DNA of 64,000 nt from an uncultured Eubacteriales bacterium (GTDB lineage Bacteria; Bacillota; Clostridia; Christensenellales; Aristaeellaceae): contig CADBEB010000006.1 in the NCBI GenBank assembly GCA_902793605.1, positions 41,668 to 105,667 of the forward strand, given 5' to 3'. The notes under the pieces were generated by a model that was given only the letters and a program-made list of their open reading frames with translations, was not told where the DNA came from and ran no database searches. Below are positions 17,007 through 25,348 of the stretch, piece after piece (position 1 is the first letter of the stretch; each line of letters opens with the position of its first letter). Both the position numbers and the translations under genes were made by a program.

Positions 17007-19823
17007 ATGAATTACGTGCTGGTCCTGCGGGCGGAGATCGTCTGCCTGATCATCCTGGTCTACCTGACGATGGTCTCACGGACCTACCGGATGGGGAAGA
17101 ACGCGGGGATTTTCAGACAGATCCTGTTATTTGCCGTTCTTCATGTCGTGATGGATATCGTGACTGTATGGACGGTGAACCACAGGGATACCGTTCCTGT
17201 CTTCTGGAACAATCTGGCACATATCGTGTTCTACCTGTCGGCGATTATGTTCTCATACTCGATGTGCATATATACGATGAACCTGACACGCACGCAGAAG
17301 CTGGGCAAAGAAAAGATGATCCTTGCACTGGCTCCTGCCGTGATTTATACAATTCTGCTGATTACCGGCGTTCTGACGATCGAGTATGAACAGCTGAACG
17401 GTACCTGGGCCAGCGCCGGCCCGGCGGCAGCCGTCGGTTTCGTGATCGCGTTTGGTTACTTTGCGGTCGGAATCCTTGATATCTTCTGGCATTGGAAGCG
17501 GGTTGGCACTCACTTCAAGAAGACCATGCTCCCGATGCTTTTCACGCTTATCATCTCCATCCTGATCCAGACGCAGGTGAAGGAATTCCTGTTCACCGGC
17601 TGTGCGATCACGGTGATCACGGTGTCCTTCTTCTTCACGCTGGAGAATCCGGCGGCTGTGCTTGAGCGGAAGATCATGATGGACGCGCTGAGCGGTCTCG
17701 GGACCCGTTCGGGTTACGAGCACGACATGGAAGAATACGACCGGCAGTTTGCGAAAGACAGGAACCTGAAATTCACCTTCCTGTTTGTGGACATCAACAA
17801 CCTGAAATCCGTGAACGGACTTTACGGCCACCAGGAGGGCGATGCCTACATAGCGAACATGGCGGTCCTGCTCGTGACCAACCTGCAGAATGCCGAGCAT
17901 ATCTACCGCATGGGCGGCGATGAATTCCTGGCGATCTACCGGAAGACTGACGAGCAGGCGGTCGTGAAAGATATCGAGCGGGTCCAGAAGGTCATCGGGA
18001 AGGACAAAACCAGGGGTTATACCCCGGAACTGGCGATCGGCTACGCGATCTCCGATCCGAATTACAACAGTCTGCGGGACGTGCTGCGGGTGGCGGACTA
18101 TATGATGTACCGCAACAAGGCGGACATCAAGCGTGAGATCGCCGAGGGCGTGATTCACCACACGGGTACACGACTGAACCTGTCCGGACTGACAGACCGG
18201 ATCTTCGATGCGATGTGCCTGACCAGCGAGGAATACTATCCTTACCTGACCAACCTGGAAACCAACGTGACCCGTGTGGCTCCGGCCATGGCGGAGTTCT
18301 TCGGGCTGGAAGGCGAGTTCATGGAGGACTTCGCCAGTATCTGGATCGAAAAAGTGCATCCGGAGGACCTGCAGGAGTATATCGACGATCTTACCGCGAC
18401 GATGAACGGCAGGAAGCAGTACCATTTCTGCAAGTACCGCGCGCTGGGCAAAAACGGGGAATATGTCGACGTGACCTGTCGCGGCGGCGTATACCATGGC
18501 CGGGACGGAGAGCCGGATGTGTTTGCAGGGTATGTGGTAAACCACGGAGCGACGAACCGGATCGATCCGGATACAGGTCTGCAGACCCATCATGTGCTGT
18601 TTGAGCGTCTGGATGAGGCGATCCGCGAGAAACGTACCGCCGTCGTCATGCGCCTGGCAGCCAGGAATATGAACCGGATCAGGATGCTGTACAGCAGTGA
18701 GATTGCCGGGAGTGTGGTCCGGAATCTGGCATCTGATTTCCTGCAGATGATCGACGACCGGGGAGAAGCGTTCAGCAACCAGGGATCCAATTTCATCCTC
18801 TTCCTGCCGGGATTTGATATCCCGCGTGCCAATGAACTGTATGAGCAGATCCGGAGTCATTGCTCTGCCGGGATCCTGACCGGTGATATGGTTATTCCTG
18901 TGGATTTGATCGGCGGTGCAGTTCTCCTGCCGGATGAACTGCTGACTACGCCGGGTGAAATCCTTCAGGCAACAGTGTTTACAATCGAAGTCGCCAGCAC
19001 GAGCAACAGGAATAAACTGGCCTTCTATGCCACGCCCGGAGCAATCGGCCAGGGCGATGATGCCAGGGGAATTATCCGAAGAATCCACCATGACTGTGTG
19101 ATGGACCGGTCGCGCTTCTACCTGCGCTTTCAGCCGATCATCCATTTGCAGACGGGCAGGGTTACAGGTGCCGAAGCGCTGCTCCGCTGGCATTCGGAAA
19201 AGCAGGGAGAGATCCCGCCGGGGATGTTCATCGGTTTCCTGGAGAACGATCCTGCCTACGAGCCGCTGGGATATGATATCATCCGTGATGCGGTGAGAAA
19301 GGCCGGACAGTTCCGGAAGAAGATCCCGGACTTCCGGATCAATGTCAACATTACCGCGCTCCAGCTGATGGCGGAAGACTTTATCCCGAACGTGATGAAG
19401 ATCCTGGCGGAAGAGAAATACGATCCGAATTACCTGATCCTGGAACTGACGGAACGCTGCAAGGAAATGGAATTCGAATTGCTGAACGAGCGGGTACAGG
19501 AGCTGAAGAGCGCCGGGATCCGGGTGGCGCTGGACGACATGGGCACGGGCTTCTCCACGATCGACCTGCTGCTCCATCTGCATGCGAACGAGATCAAACT
19601 GGATATGAACTTTACCACGGAACTTCAGGGAAACCAGACGCATGAGATGATGGCGGAGACTCTTTGCAAGGCTTCGCAGACGAAGGGCGTAGATATCTGC
19701 TTTGAGGGCGTTGAAACGGCGGAGACACTGGAGTACCTGAAGAGATACGGTGATGTGCTGGTACAGGGATACTACTTTGACAAGCCGCTGCTGCCGGATG
19801 AATTCGAAAAGAAGTATTGCTGA
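17007..19823 (+). CDS. Membrane GGDEF-PAS-degenerate GGDEF-EAL protein
   Basis: 938 aa. About seven hydrophobic segments (residues 1-215) precede a GGDEF domain with intact GGDEF at 303-307 and no RxxD inhibitory site just before it. A PAS-like region (about 400-500) follows, then a second GGDEF-like domain opening DPDTGLQTHHVLFERL but lacking the GG(D/E)EF loop (QGSNFILF instead), then an EAL domain with EALLRW at 723. EAL catalytic motifs NVNIT, LELTER, DDMGTGFS, KLD, EGVET and QGYYFDKPL are present, so phosphodiesterase activity is likely. The start at 17007 follows AAAGGA and begins the first membrane helix; a longer frame overlaps the preceding gene and is rejected. Confidence 0.9.
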   Translation: MNYVLVLRAEIVCLIILVYLTMVSRTYRMGKNAGIFRQILLFAVLHVVMDIVTVWTVNHRDTVPVFWNNLAHIVFYLSAIMFSYSMCIYTMNLTRTQKLGKEKMILALAPAVIYTILLITGVLTIEYEQLNGTWASAGPAAAVGFVIAFGYFAVGILDIFWHWKRVGTHFKKTMLPMLFTLIISILIQTQVKEFLFTGCAITVITVSFFFTLENPAAVLERKIMMDALSGLGTRSGYEHDMEEYDRQFAKDRNLKFTFLFVDINNLKSVNGLYGHQEGDAYIANMAVLLVTNLQNAEHIYRMGGDEFLAIYRKTDEQAVVKDIERVQKVIGKDKTRGYTPELAIGYAISDPNYNSLRDVLRVADYMMYRNKADIKREIAEGVIHHTGTRLNLSGLTDRIFDAMCLTSEEYYPYLTNLETNVTRVAPAMAEFFGLEGEFMEDFASIWIEKVHPEDLQEYIDDLTATMNGRKQYHFCKYRALGKNGEYVDVTCRGGVYHGRDGEPDVFAGYVVNHGATNRIDPDTGLQTHHVLFERLDEAIREKRTAVVMRLAARNMNRIRMLYSSEIAGSVVRNLASDFLQMIDDRGEAFSNQGSNFILFLPGFDIPRANELYEQIRSHCSAGILTGDMVIPVDLIGGAVLLPDELLTTPGEILQATVFTIEVASTSNRNKLAFYATPGAIGQGDDARGIIRRIHHDCVMDRSRFYLRFQPIIHLQTGRVTGAEALLRWHSEKQGEIPPGMFIGFLENDPAYEPLGYDIIRDAVRKAGQFRKKIPDFRINVNITALQLMAEDFIPNVMKILAEEKYDPNYLILELTERCKEMEFELLNERVQELKSAGIRVALDDMGTGFSTIDLLLHLHANEIKLDMNFTTELQGNQTHEMMAETLCKASQTKGVDICFEGVETAETLEYLKRYGDVLVQGYYFDKPLLPDEFEKKYC

Positions 19824-19839
19824 AAGAACAAACAGAGAA

Positions 19840-19872
19840 AACGCGGTCCGATGAAAGGATCGCGTTTTTTAT
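19840..19872 (+). terminator. Terminator between convergent GGDEF-EAL and phosphoesterase genes
   Basis: 10-bp stem with one G-U pair (19840-19849 with 19857-19866), then T6. On the minus strand the tail is TTTTCTCTG, so it can serve both genes; the minus-strand gene's stop (19869-19871) lies just before it. Confidence 0.85.
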
Positions 19873-20534
19873 AACCGACTGTCTCTCTCCATCCGCCGGA
19901 GCGCCCGGCGGGTCGGTTCCTTCGGATTCGGCGTATCCGGGAGATCGAACTCATAGGCGGTGCTGGCATTGATCACGGGAATACCGTTCCAGTTCCGCTC
20001 CCTGCGAAAGTCGATATTGGAATAAGCCTGATGAACATGTCCGTGGACCATGACAGCCGGGTGCCACTGATCCAGCAGAGGGCCGAAGCATTCAAAACCG
20101 CGGTGGCACAGATCCTCCTGATCTCCGACACCGCGGATGGGGGCATGCGTCAGCAGGATGTCGAAACCTCCGGCTGAACGGATCTGTCGGCGAAGTGCAG
20201 TGATCCGGCGGCTCATTTCTTTTTCCGAATACATATTGATCCCGTCGGGACGGTAACGGAGGGATCCGCCTAATCCCAGGATCCGCACGCCCTTCACCAG
20301 GACGAGTTTGTTATCTGCGCACAGGCAGCCGTCCGGCGGTTCCTTCTGATAACGGTCATCGTGATTGCCGGGCACGTAGACAATCGGAGCACTGGTAAAG
20401 CAGGTCAGGAAAGACAGGTATTTCGCCGGCAGGTCACCGGCGGAGAGGATCAGGTCCACTCCGCTGAGTGCCTGGCGGCAAAGGTCTCCCCAGAGCCTTT
20501 CGGAGGGTTCGTCTGAAAGAGCCAGAATCCTCAT
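19869..20534 (-). CDS. Calcineurin-like metallophosphoesterase
   Basis: 221 aa. Two-metal phosphoesterase motifs in order: LALSDEPSERLW (a shortened first block, Asp only, without the usual D-x-H), SAGDLPAKYL, VPGNHDDRY, LLTHAPIRG and VHGHVHQAY. The missing second metal residue of the D-x-H motif is notable. It starts 9 bp after the stop of the BMP-fusion gene, so the two form one minus-strand operon. Substrate is unknown; relatives act on cyclic nucleotides, phosphodiesters or nucleotides. The ribosome site (GTGAG) is weak, consistent with coupling to the upstream gene. Confidence 0.82.
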   Translation of the reverse strand: MRILALSDEPSERLWGDLCRQALSGVDLILSAGDLPAKYLSFLTCFTSAPIVYVPGNHDDRYQKEPPDGCLCADNKLVLVKGVRILGLGGSLRYRPDGINMYSEKEMSRRITALRRQIRSAGGFDILLTHAPIRGVGDQEDLCHRGFECFGPLLDQWHPAVMVHGHVHQAYSNIDFRRERNWNGIPVINASTAYEFDLPDTPNPKEPTRRALRRMERDSRL

Positions 20535-20543
20535 CGTGCACGC

Positions 20544-22391
20544 TCACTTTCTGTTCCAGCTGAAGGCGGACAGCTGCGGTTTCAGTTCCCCGTGGATGCC
20601 CTGGAGGCGGACCAGCGGCTGTGCCGTTTCAATCAGTTCCTCCGGCTGCGGCAGGGTGCCGACGATATTGTCGGCCAGGTAATCCATGCAAAGAATCTCG
20701 GCAGGCGTCAGACGGCGGTCAGCGGTGCAGCGCAGCACACCGGCCTGGTCCCGCAGTTCGCCTTCGAAGGGCGAGAAGGTGCCGGCCCGCAATTCTTCCC
20801 GGAAATGATTGATGATCCGGGCGGCATAGGGATCGAAGCGGGATGAGAAGGCCACGTCCAGGATATGCGAACCGAGACCCCACCAGTAGTTGGTGACGTT
20901 TTCTTTGCTTTCCGACTGATTGAAAGTGCCGTTCAGGATCCGTTCGATCATCATCTGGTAGAACGGTCCCCAGCGCGGGATCAGGGTTGCCATGTTGACG
21001 ATCTCCCCGCCGTCCCGCAGGTACAGGCCATAATCCCGGGCATCGTGGTTCGGGGCGGTGATGTCCCGGTTGCAGATCACGCGGATCTCCGGATCCTCAA
21101 AGGGATTGTCCGCCTTGAACCAGGACGCGGAGAACCAGTTCAGGTAGATCCGGGCCTGCGGATTGACCATGCGGGCGCCCAAAGCAAAAGCATTGGCGGC
21201 AGCGGGAGCACCGTAGATCGGGAAGTCCGCGATATAGCCGATTTTGCCGTTGTCGGACAGGATGCCGGCCGCCAGGCCCAGCAGGAATTTTGCCTCATAG
21301 AACCGGATATAGTAAGTCCGGATGTTTGTATAATTGGAAAGAAGCGAACAACAGAGGAATTTGACGTCCGGGTGGCTCAGGGCCGGCTCGATCGAGCTGT
21401 TCAGCATGACCGGAGAGGTGGCAAAGATGGCAGTATATCCATCGGCGATGAGACCGGAGATCGCCTCCGAAAAATCGGAGCGGGAGGGAACAATCCGGGC
21501 GATCGTCTCCAGCTTGCCGCCCAGCTTTTCCTCCGCTTCCAGGCGGCCGAGGTTATGCCAGTAGTTCCAGGCGGAGTCCTCGATGGAGCGGTTGAAGAGG
21601 AAGGCAGCCTTGACCTTTGACGGGCGGAAGAGCGCTGAGATCAGCGGTACCGGCGCTGCGCCTTTTGCCGGCTCCCGGTCCATGACCAGGTTGACCCGGC
21701 CGTCCCGCAGTTCGAATTCACGGGCCATCAGCCGGATGCGTTCCCCGGTCTTCTCCAGGTCGTCATCCCTGACCTCGTTGTAGCCGAATGCGGTCAGATA
21801 AGTCAGGAAGGCATCCCCGCAGGGCAGGACCTGCTTATCCTTCATCTGATTCAGGTACTGTTCGGTAAAATAATGACAAAGCTTACGCAGGGAGGCGATC
21901 TCATCGTCGGTCCATTTTTCACCGGCCCGTACACCGGGCAGGGAAAGCAGTTTCTGATATGAACCGGGACGCGAAAAGAGAATGCCGTAGAGCCCGGTTT
22001 CTTTGGTGAAGTCACAGTATTCGTAATAGGAAACGACAGCGGGGTCATCACTCTTCGGAGGATAGACGCGGGTCACATCCGCATCGATATCGGCGGCATT
22101 GAGGAACTTCATGACAGAGGTCCGCTTGTTTCCCTCGATCACATAGTAGTATCCCAGATACTCCAGGGCAGTGATGGGCTGGTTGACTCCTTCCAATTCC
22201 ACGCTTTCGCAGAGACGCTCCCACTTGGAGGCAAACTCGCTGCCGCTCTCCAGAATGGGCAGAAAACCTTCAGAGAAGGCATAACTGCGGCCCTGGGAAA
22301 CGGAACCGATGACCCGGTTCAGCGGGATCGTCAGGACGCCCAGCGAAAGACGGCTGAGCTGGGACAGGTTCGGCACCTTATCTTCCAGCAC
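20544..22391 (-). CDS. ParB-like module fused to a BMP/PnrA-type binding domain; damaged 5' end
   Basis: 615 aa from a GTG at 22391, with no signal peptide. Residues about 20-110 resemble the ParB/Srx-type fold (VNQPITALEYLGYYYVIEGN, then KRTSVMKFLNAADI). Residues about 255-540 resemble a BMP binding domain (KVKAAFLFNRSIED, GYTAIFATSPVM, KIGYIADFPIYGAPAAANAF). So a normally extracellular ligand-binding fold appears cytoplasmic here. Coding-like sequence continues 31 codons upstream of the GTG (22392-22484) until TGA, just after ATG-ATG-AAA. The GTG has no ribosome site, so the true start is probably near 22484 and is lost to a frameshift, nonsense change or unusual start. Downstream is the coupled metallophosphoesterase. 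Ligand unknown. Confidence 0.78.
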   Translation of the reverse strand: MLEDKVPNLSQLSRLSLGVLTIPLNRVIGSVSQGRSYAFSEGFLPILESGSEFASKWERLCESVELEGVNQPITALEYLGYYYVIEGNKRTSVMKFLNAADIDADVTRVYPPKSDDPAVVSYYEYCDFTKETGLYGILFSRPGSYQKLLSLPGVRAGEKWTDDEIASLRKLCHYFTEQYLNQMKDKQVLPCGDAFLTYLTAFGYNEVRDDDLEKTGERIRLMAREFELRDGRVNLVMDREPAKGAAPVPLISALFRPSKVKAAFLFNRSIEDSAWNYWHNLGRLEAEEKLGGKLETIARIVPSRSDFSEAISGLIADGYTAIFATSPVMLNSSIEPALSHPDVKFLCCSLLSNYTNIRTYYIRFYEAKFLLGLAAGILSDNGKIGYIADFPIYGAPAAANAFALGARMVNPQARIYLNWFSASWFKADNPFEDPEIRVICNRDITAPNHDARDYGLYLRDGGEIVNMATLIPRWGPFYQMMIERILNGTFNQSESKENVTNYWWGLGSHILDVAFSSRFDPYAARIINHFREELRAGTFSPFEGELRDQAGVLRCTADRRLTPAEILCMDYLADNIVGTLPQPEELIETAQPLVRLQGIHGELKPQLSAFSWNRK

Positions 22392-22550
22392 GGGCAGATA
22401 GGGATAGGCATTGGCCTGGATGGCCGCCTGGTATACGCGAAGCCCTTCACGGCGCGCACGACTGTAATTATCCGTAAGATCACTTCATTTCATCATTATT
22501 CTGCGGTCGCTGTGACCAAAGTTTCAAAGAAGCTTTGACAGCTGCTCAAC

Positions 22551-22583
22551 AATTCGTAATTCATGATTTATGAATTGCGGATT
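22551..22583. repeat. Imperfect inverted repeat of the AATTCATAA type
   Basis: 14-bp arms (22551-22564 with 22570-22583, two mismatches) around a 5-nt loop. Related AATTCATAAT sequence ends galK (45431-45440) and tatD (54715-54724). AT-rich, unlike its surroundings. Confidence 0.5.
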
Positions 22584-22588
22584 ATGCC

Positions 22589-22638
22589 TGGTCTGGAAAG
22601 ACCATCTGTATTTTAACAGTTTTCAGAGCAATTGGCAA
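22589..22638 (-). promoter_or_regulatory. Minus-strand promoter and 5'-terminal hairpin of the BMP-fusion operon
   Basis: Reading the minus strand: TTGCCA (22638-22633), 17-bp spacer, TAAAAT (22615-22610). The predicted transcript start near 22603 falls at TGGTCT-TTCC-AGACCA (22604-22589), a perfect 6-bp hairpin at the 5' end of the RNA. The leader then runs about 120 nt to the coding region. The remaining intergenic sequence to 22720 shows nothing else recognisable. Confidence 0.62.
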
Positions 22639-22721
22639 AAAGGCGAACGATCCGGGAGGCATACAGGATTTTGTGCGTGGTTTTGTATAATCCGGGCAGA
22701 AAACAGCACGTTTTGTACGGG

Positions 22722-22750
22722 TTGAGAAAAACGTCCGGAAATGATAAAAT
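22722..22750 (+). promoter_or_regulatory. Promoter of purC
   Basis: TTGAGA (22722-22727), 17-bp spacer, TAAAAT (22745-22750). It fixes the purC start downstream, since an ATG at 22741 would lie inside the -10 region. No purine riboswitch is visible in the 28-nt leader. Confidence 0.72.
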
Positions 22751-22785
22751 TATCTATGTTTTGTCGGGAAACGGAGGAGTGTGCG

Positions 22786-23502
22786 ATGCCGCAAATCGGT
22801 GAGATCCTGCGGGAAGGAAAAGGCAAAAAGGTATACGCAACGGATGATCCGGACAAGGCGATCGTTTTTTTCAAGGACGAGGCCATGGCTTTTCACGGCC
22901 TGAAGCGAGGGCGCATCCTCGGCAAGGGTGAGGTCAATAACCAGGTGTGTGAGCACCTGTTCAAACTGCTGAAAGAAAACGGAATCGAAACCCATTTTAT
23001 TGAGCATATCGACGCGCGTCACAGCCTGGTGAAGCGGTGCGATATGCTTCCTTTTGCGGTAAAGATCCGCAACATCGCCGCGGGTCAGCTGACCGAGCGG
23101 ACCGGTATTCCGGTCGGGACGAAGCTGGAGCCGACCGTCATCGAATTTGTGCTCAAGGACTCCGATATGGAAGTGGATCCGATCGTTAACCACACCCATA
23201 TCTATGCCATGAAGGCAGCCACGCCTGAGGAGATGGAGCAGATCACCGAAATGAGCCTGAAGATCGACGAGATCCTTACGGCCTACCTGAAGGATATCAG
23301 CATCGAGCTGATTGATATGAAACTGGAGTACGGTCGCTATCACGGGCGAATCATCCTGGCGGATGAGATCACCCCCGATACGGCCCGTTTCTGGGATGCG
23401 AGCACCCATGAGCCGCTGGATATCGACCGGTTCAGGCGAGACATGGATAATGTGGCCGAAGCCTACCAGGAAGTGCTTCACAGAATGATGGGCGTAAGCT
23501 GA
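22786..23502 (+). CDS. purC: Phosphoribosylaminoimidazole-succinocarboxamide synthase
   Basis: 238 aa. Joins CAIR and aspartate with ATP hydrolysis in de novo purine synthesis. ATP-site opening EILREGKGKKVYATDD, FFKDEAMAFHG, HIDARHSLVKRCDMLP, VKIRNIAAGQLTERTGIP and the DEITPDTARFWDA signature are present. The start has ACGGAGGAG at ideal distance. It is the only pur gene here, separated from the rest of the pathway. AICAR from HisF enters the same pathway two steps later. It shares one base with the following lipoprotein gene. Confidence 0.96.
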   Translation: MPQIGEILREGKGKKVYATDDPDKAIVFFKDEAMAFHGLKRGRILGKGEVNNQVCEHLFKLLKENGIETHFIEHIDARHSLVKRCDMLPFAVKIRNIAAGQLTERTGIPVGTKLEPTVIEFVLKDSDMEVDPIVNHTHIYAMKAATPEEMEQITEMSLKIDEILTAYLKDISIELIDMKLEYGRYHGRIILADEITPDTARFWDASTHEPLDIDRFRRDMDNVAEAYQEVLHRMMGVS

Positions 23503-24458
23503 TGATGAAGATGAAGAGATGGTTCTGCATCCTGGCAAGCCTGGTGCTGGCCGGATGCAGTATGGCAGCAGTTGCAGAGGAAACAGGAGATTTTCCGGCA
23601 TTGAACGATGCCGGTTTTCTGGATTCCGGGGAATTCGTGTTTGAGGACGAGGAGAACGGGATCTGGCGCTACGCGAGCGATACGCTGTGGATCGAGATTC
23701 ACCGGCAGGTGCAGGCCAAGCCGAAACGGGTCTGGTACGAAGCCGAAGTCCGCTGCGCGGAAGGGAGCACTGGTCCGCGGATGATCGCCAACGATCCGGA
23801 ACACTGGAAGACAGCCACCGAGTATCCCTACAAGATCGCGCGGAAGACCGGTACCGTTCTGGGGATCTCGAACGATTACGCACAACTGCGCCTGCAGCAG
23901 AAGAACCGGCGTTCCGGGATCATCATCCGGGACGGGCAGGTCTATTCGGACAGGACCCGCAAAAAAGGCGAAAAGGGCTTTCCGAATCTGGACTGCCTGG
24001 CGATATGGCCGGACGGAGATATGAAGGTCTTCTACAGCGACGAAAAGACTGCGGAGGAATACCTCGAAGAAGGGGCAGTCGACGTGCTCGCGTTCGGCCC
24101 GATCCTGATCCGGGACGGGGAACTGAACGAGGAAGGTATCGCCAAGTACGGCACCAGCCACGCCCAGCGCACTGCCGTTGGAATGGTGGAAAAAGGACAT
24201 TACTGGTTCATGATGCTGGAAGGCCGGATCAAACGGAGTACCGGAGACGGGATCGGCTTCCTGGCGGAGAAACTGATGGAGAAACAGTGCGCCGTCGGGT
24301 TCAACCTGGACGGCGGGGATACATCTTGCATCGTCTTTATGGGGCATCAGCTGTGCACGATGCAGAACGGCAAGAAACACCTGTCTTCACGGAGAACGAG
24401 CGATATCCTGGGAGTCGGCACATCGGAGCTCCTGCCCGCGCTGTCTGATCCCTGGTAA
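23502..24458 (+). CDS. Phosphodiester glycosidase (NAGPA-like) lipoprotein
   Basis: 318 aa. A lipoprotein signal (LVLAGCS, Cys about residue 19-20) is followed by a domain of the NAGPA / DUF2233 family, named for the enzyme that uncovers mannose 6-phosphate by cutting GlcNAc-phosphodiesters. Family marks are GTVLGISNDYA, DVLAFGPILIRDGE, QRTAVGM and the C-terminal CAVGFNLDGGDTS. The C-terminal 270 residues are similar to the last domain of the 48359-50773 protein (for example GFLDSGEFVFEDEENG versus GFLNDGEYVYADDENG). It overlaps purC by one base although the functions appear unrelated. Substrate could be a wall or capsule phosphodiester. Confidence 0.82.
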   Translation: MMKMKRWFCILASLVLAGCSMAAVAEETGDFPALNDAGFLDSGEFVFEDEENGIWRYASDTLWIEIHRQVQAKPKRVWYEAEVRCAEGSTGPRMIANDPEHWKTATEYPYKIARKTGTVLGISNDYAQLRLQQKNRRSGIIIRDGQVYSDRTRKKGEKGFPNLDCLAIWPDGDMKVFYSDEKTAEEYLEEGAVDVLAFGPILIRDGELNEEGIAKYGTSHAQRTAVGMVEKGHYWFMMLEGRIKRSTGDGIGFLAEKLMEKQCAVGFNLDGGDTSCIVFMGHQLCTMQNGKKHLSSRRTSDILGVGTSELLPALSDPW

Positions 24459-24477
24459 AGGAAAGAGAGGAAAAACC

Positions 24478-25254
24478 ATGGCATATTTCAGGATCGAGTA
24501 CTACTCCAAAGCGCTCTGCAGAGAGACCTCCTTCGAAGTCCTGATCCCGAACGATCCGCGGAATGACGCACCGCAGATGCCGGAAGAAAAGCCGATGAAA
24601 ACGCTGTTCCTGCTGCACGGCTATACGGGGAAGGCCGGCAACTATGTGCCGTATGAACTGCCGGAGAAGTATAACTTTGCCATCGTCATGCCTTCGGCGG
24701 AGAATTCCTTCTATCTGAACGGGCTGTCCACCGGACATGCTTTCCAGACCATGTTGGGAGAGGAACTGGTGGACTATGTCCGGAGAACTTTCCACCTGGC
24801 GCTCCGCCCGGAGGATACCTGCATCGCCGGCCTGTCCATGGGCGGTTTCGGCGCATTGCATACGGGGCTGGCCTATCCGGACCGGTTCAGCAAGATCGGC
24901 GCGATGTCCTCAGCCCTGATCCACCATGAGGTGGCCGGAATGAAGCCGGGCAGCGGTAATTCGGTGGCGAATTACGAATACTACCGGGAATGCTTCGGCG
25001 AGCCGGAGCAGTTGCTGGAGAGCGACAAAAACCCGGAGACACTGATCCGCAAACTGAAGGCTTCGGGAACAAAAATCCCGGATATCTACATGTGCTGCGG
25101 GACGGAGGACTTCCTTATTGAGAACAACCGGCAGATGCACCGCTTCCTGGAGGAGGAAAACGTCGCCCACGAGTACCACGAAGCACCCGGCATCCACAAT
25201 ATGGTGTTCTGGACGGAGCACATCCAGAAGATCGTCCAATGGATGTTTGAGTAG
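24478..25254 (+). CDS. Esterase D / acetyl xylan esterase-like alpha/beta hydrolase
   Basis: 258 aa, no signal peptide. The oxyanion region FLLHGYTGKAGNY, nucleophile Ser in CIAGLSMGGFGALHTG (about residue 119), the acid in CGTEDFLIENNR and the His of APGIHNMVFWTEHI give a complete triad. The family (putative esterase, PF00756) includes feruloyl and acetyl esterases and S-formylglutathione hydrolase. It follows the glycosidase by 19 bp with a GAGAGG ribosome site, so it is likely co-transcribed with purC and the lipoprotein. Deacylation of a sugar substrate fits the neighbour, by inference. Confidence 0.82.
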   Translation: MAYFRIEYYSKALCRETSFEVLIPNDPRNDAPQMPEEKPMKTLFLLHGYTGKAGNYVPYELPEKYNFAIVMPSAENSFYLNGLSTGHAFQTMLGEELVDYVRRTFHLALRPEDTCIAGLSMGGFGALHTGLAYPDRFSKIGAMSSALIHHEVAGMKPGSGNSVANYEYYRECFGEPEQLLESDKNPETLIRKLKASGTKIPDIYMCCGTEDFLIENNRQMHRFLEEENVAHEYHEAPGIHNMVFWTEHIQKIVQWMFE

Positions 25255-25256
25255 CC

Positions 25257-25312
25257 TTGCAAAGCCGGAAAAGTTATGATAGAATGCCAAGCGGTGCAAT
25301 CCAGGCACCGCT
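25257..25312 (+). promoter_or_regulatory. Promoter of the tig-clp-lon operon with 5'-terminal hairpin
   Basis: TTGCAA (25257-25262), 17-bp spacer, TAGAAT (25280-25285). At the predicted transcript start lies AGCGGTGC (25290-25297) pairing with GCACCGCT (25305-25312), 7-nt loop. The hairpin could terminate the upstream operon weakly (tail GCTTTA) or stabilise the tig mRNA. Confidence 0.68.
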
Positions 25313-25348
25313 GCTTTATGCTGAAATGATTCAGGAGGAACGATATTC

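Noticed and set aside
17253..19643. 796-codon minus-strand open frame across the GGDEF-EAL gene
   Set aside because: Antisense to an intact multidomain gene; no promoter or ribosome site.
22741..22785. Upstream ATG for purC at 22741
   Set aside because: It lies on the -10 box; the ATG at 22786 has a consensus ribosome site and the normal PurC N-terminus.
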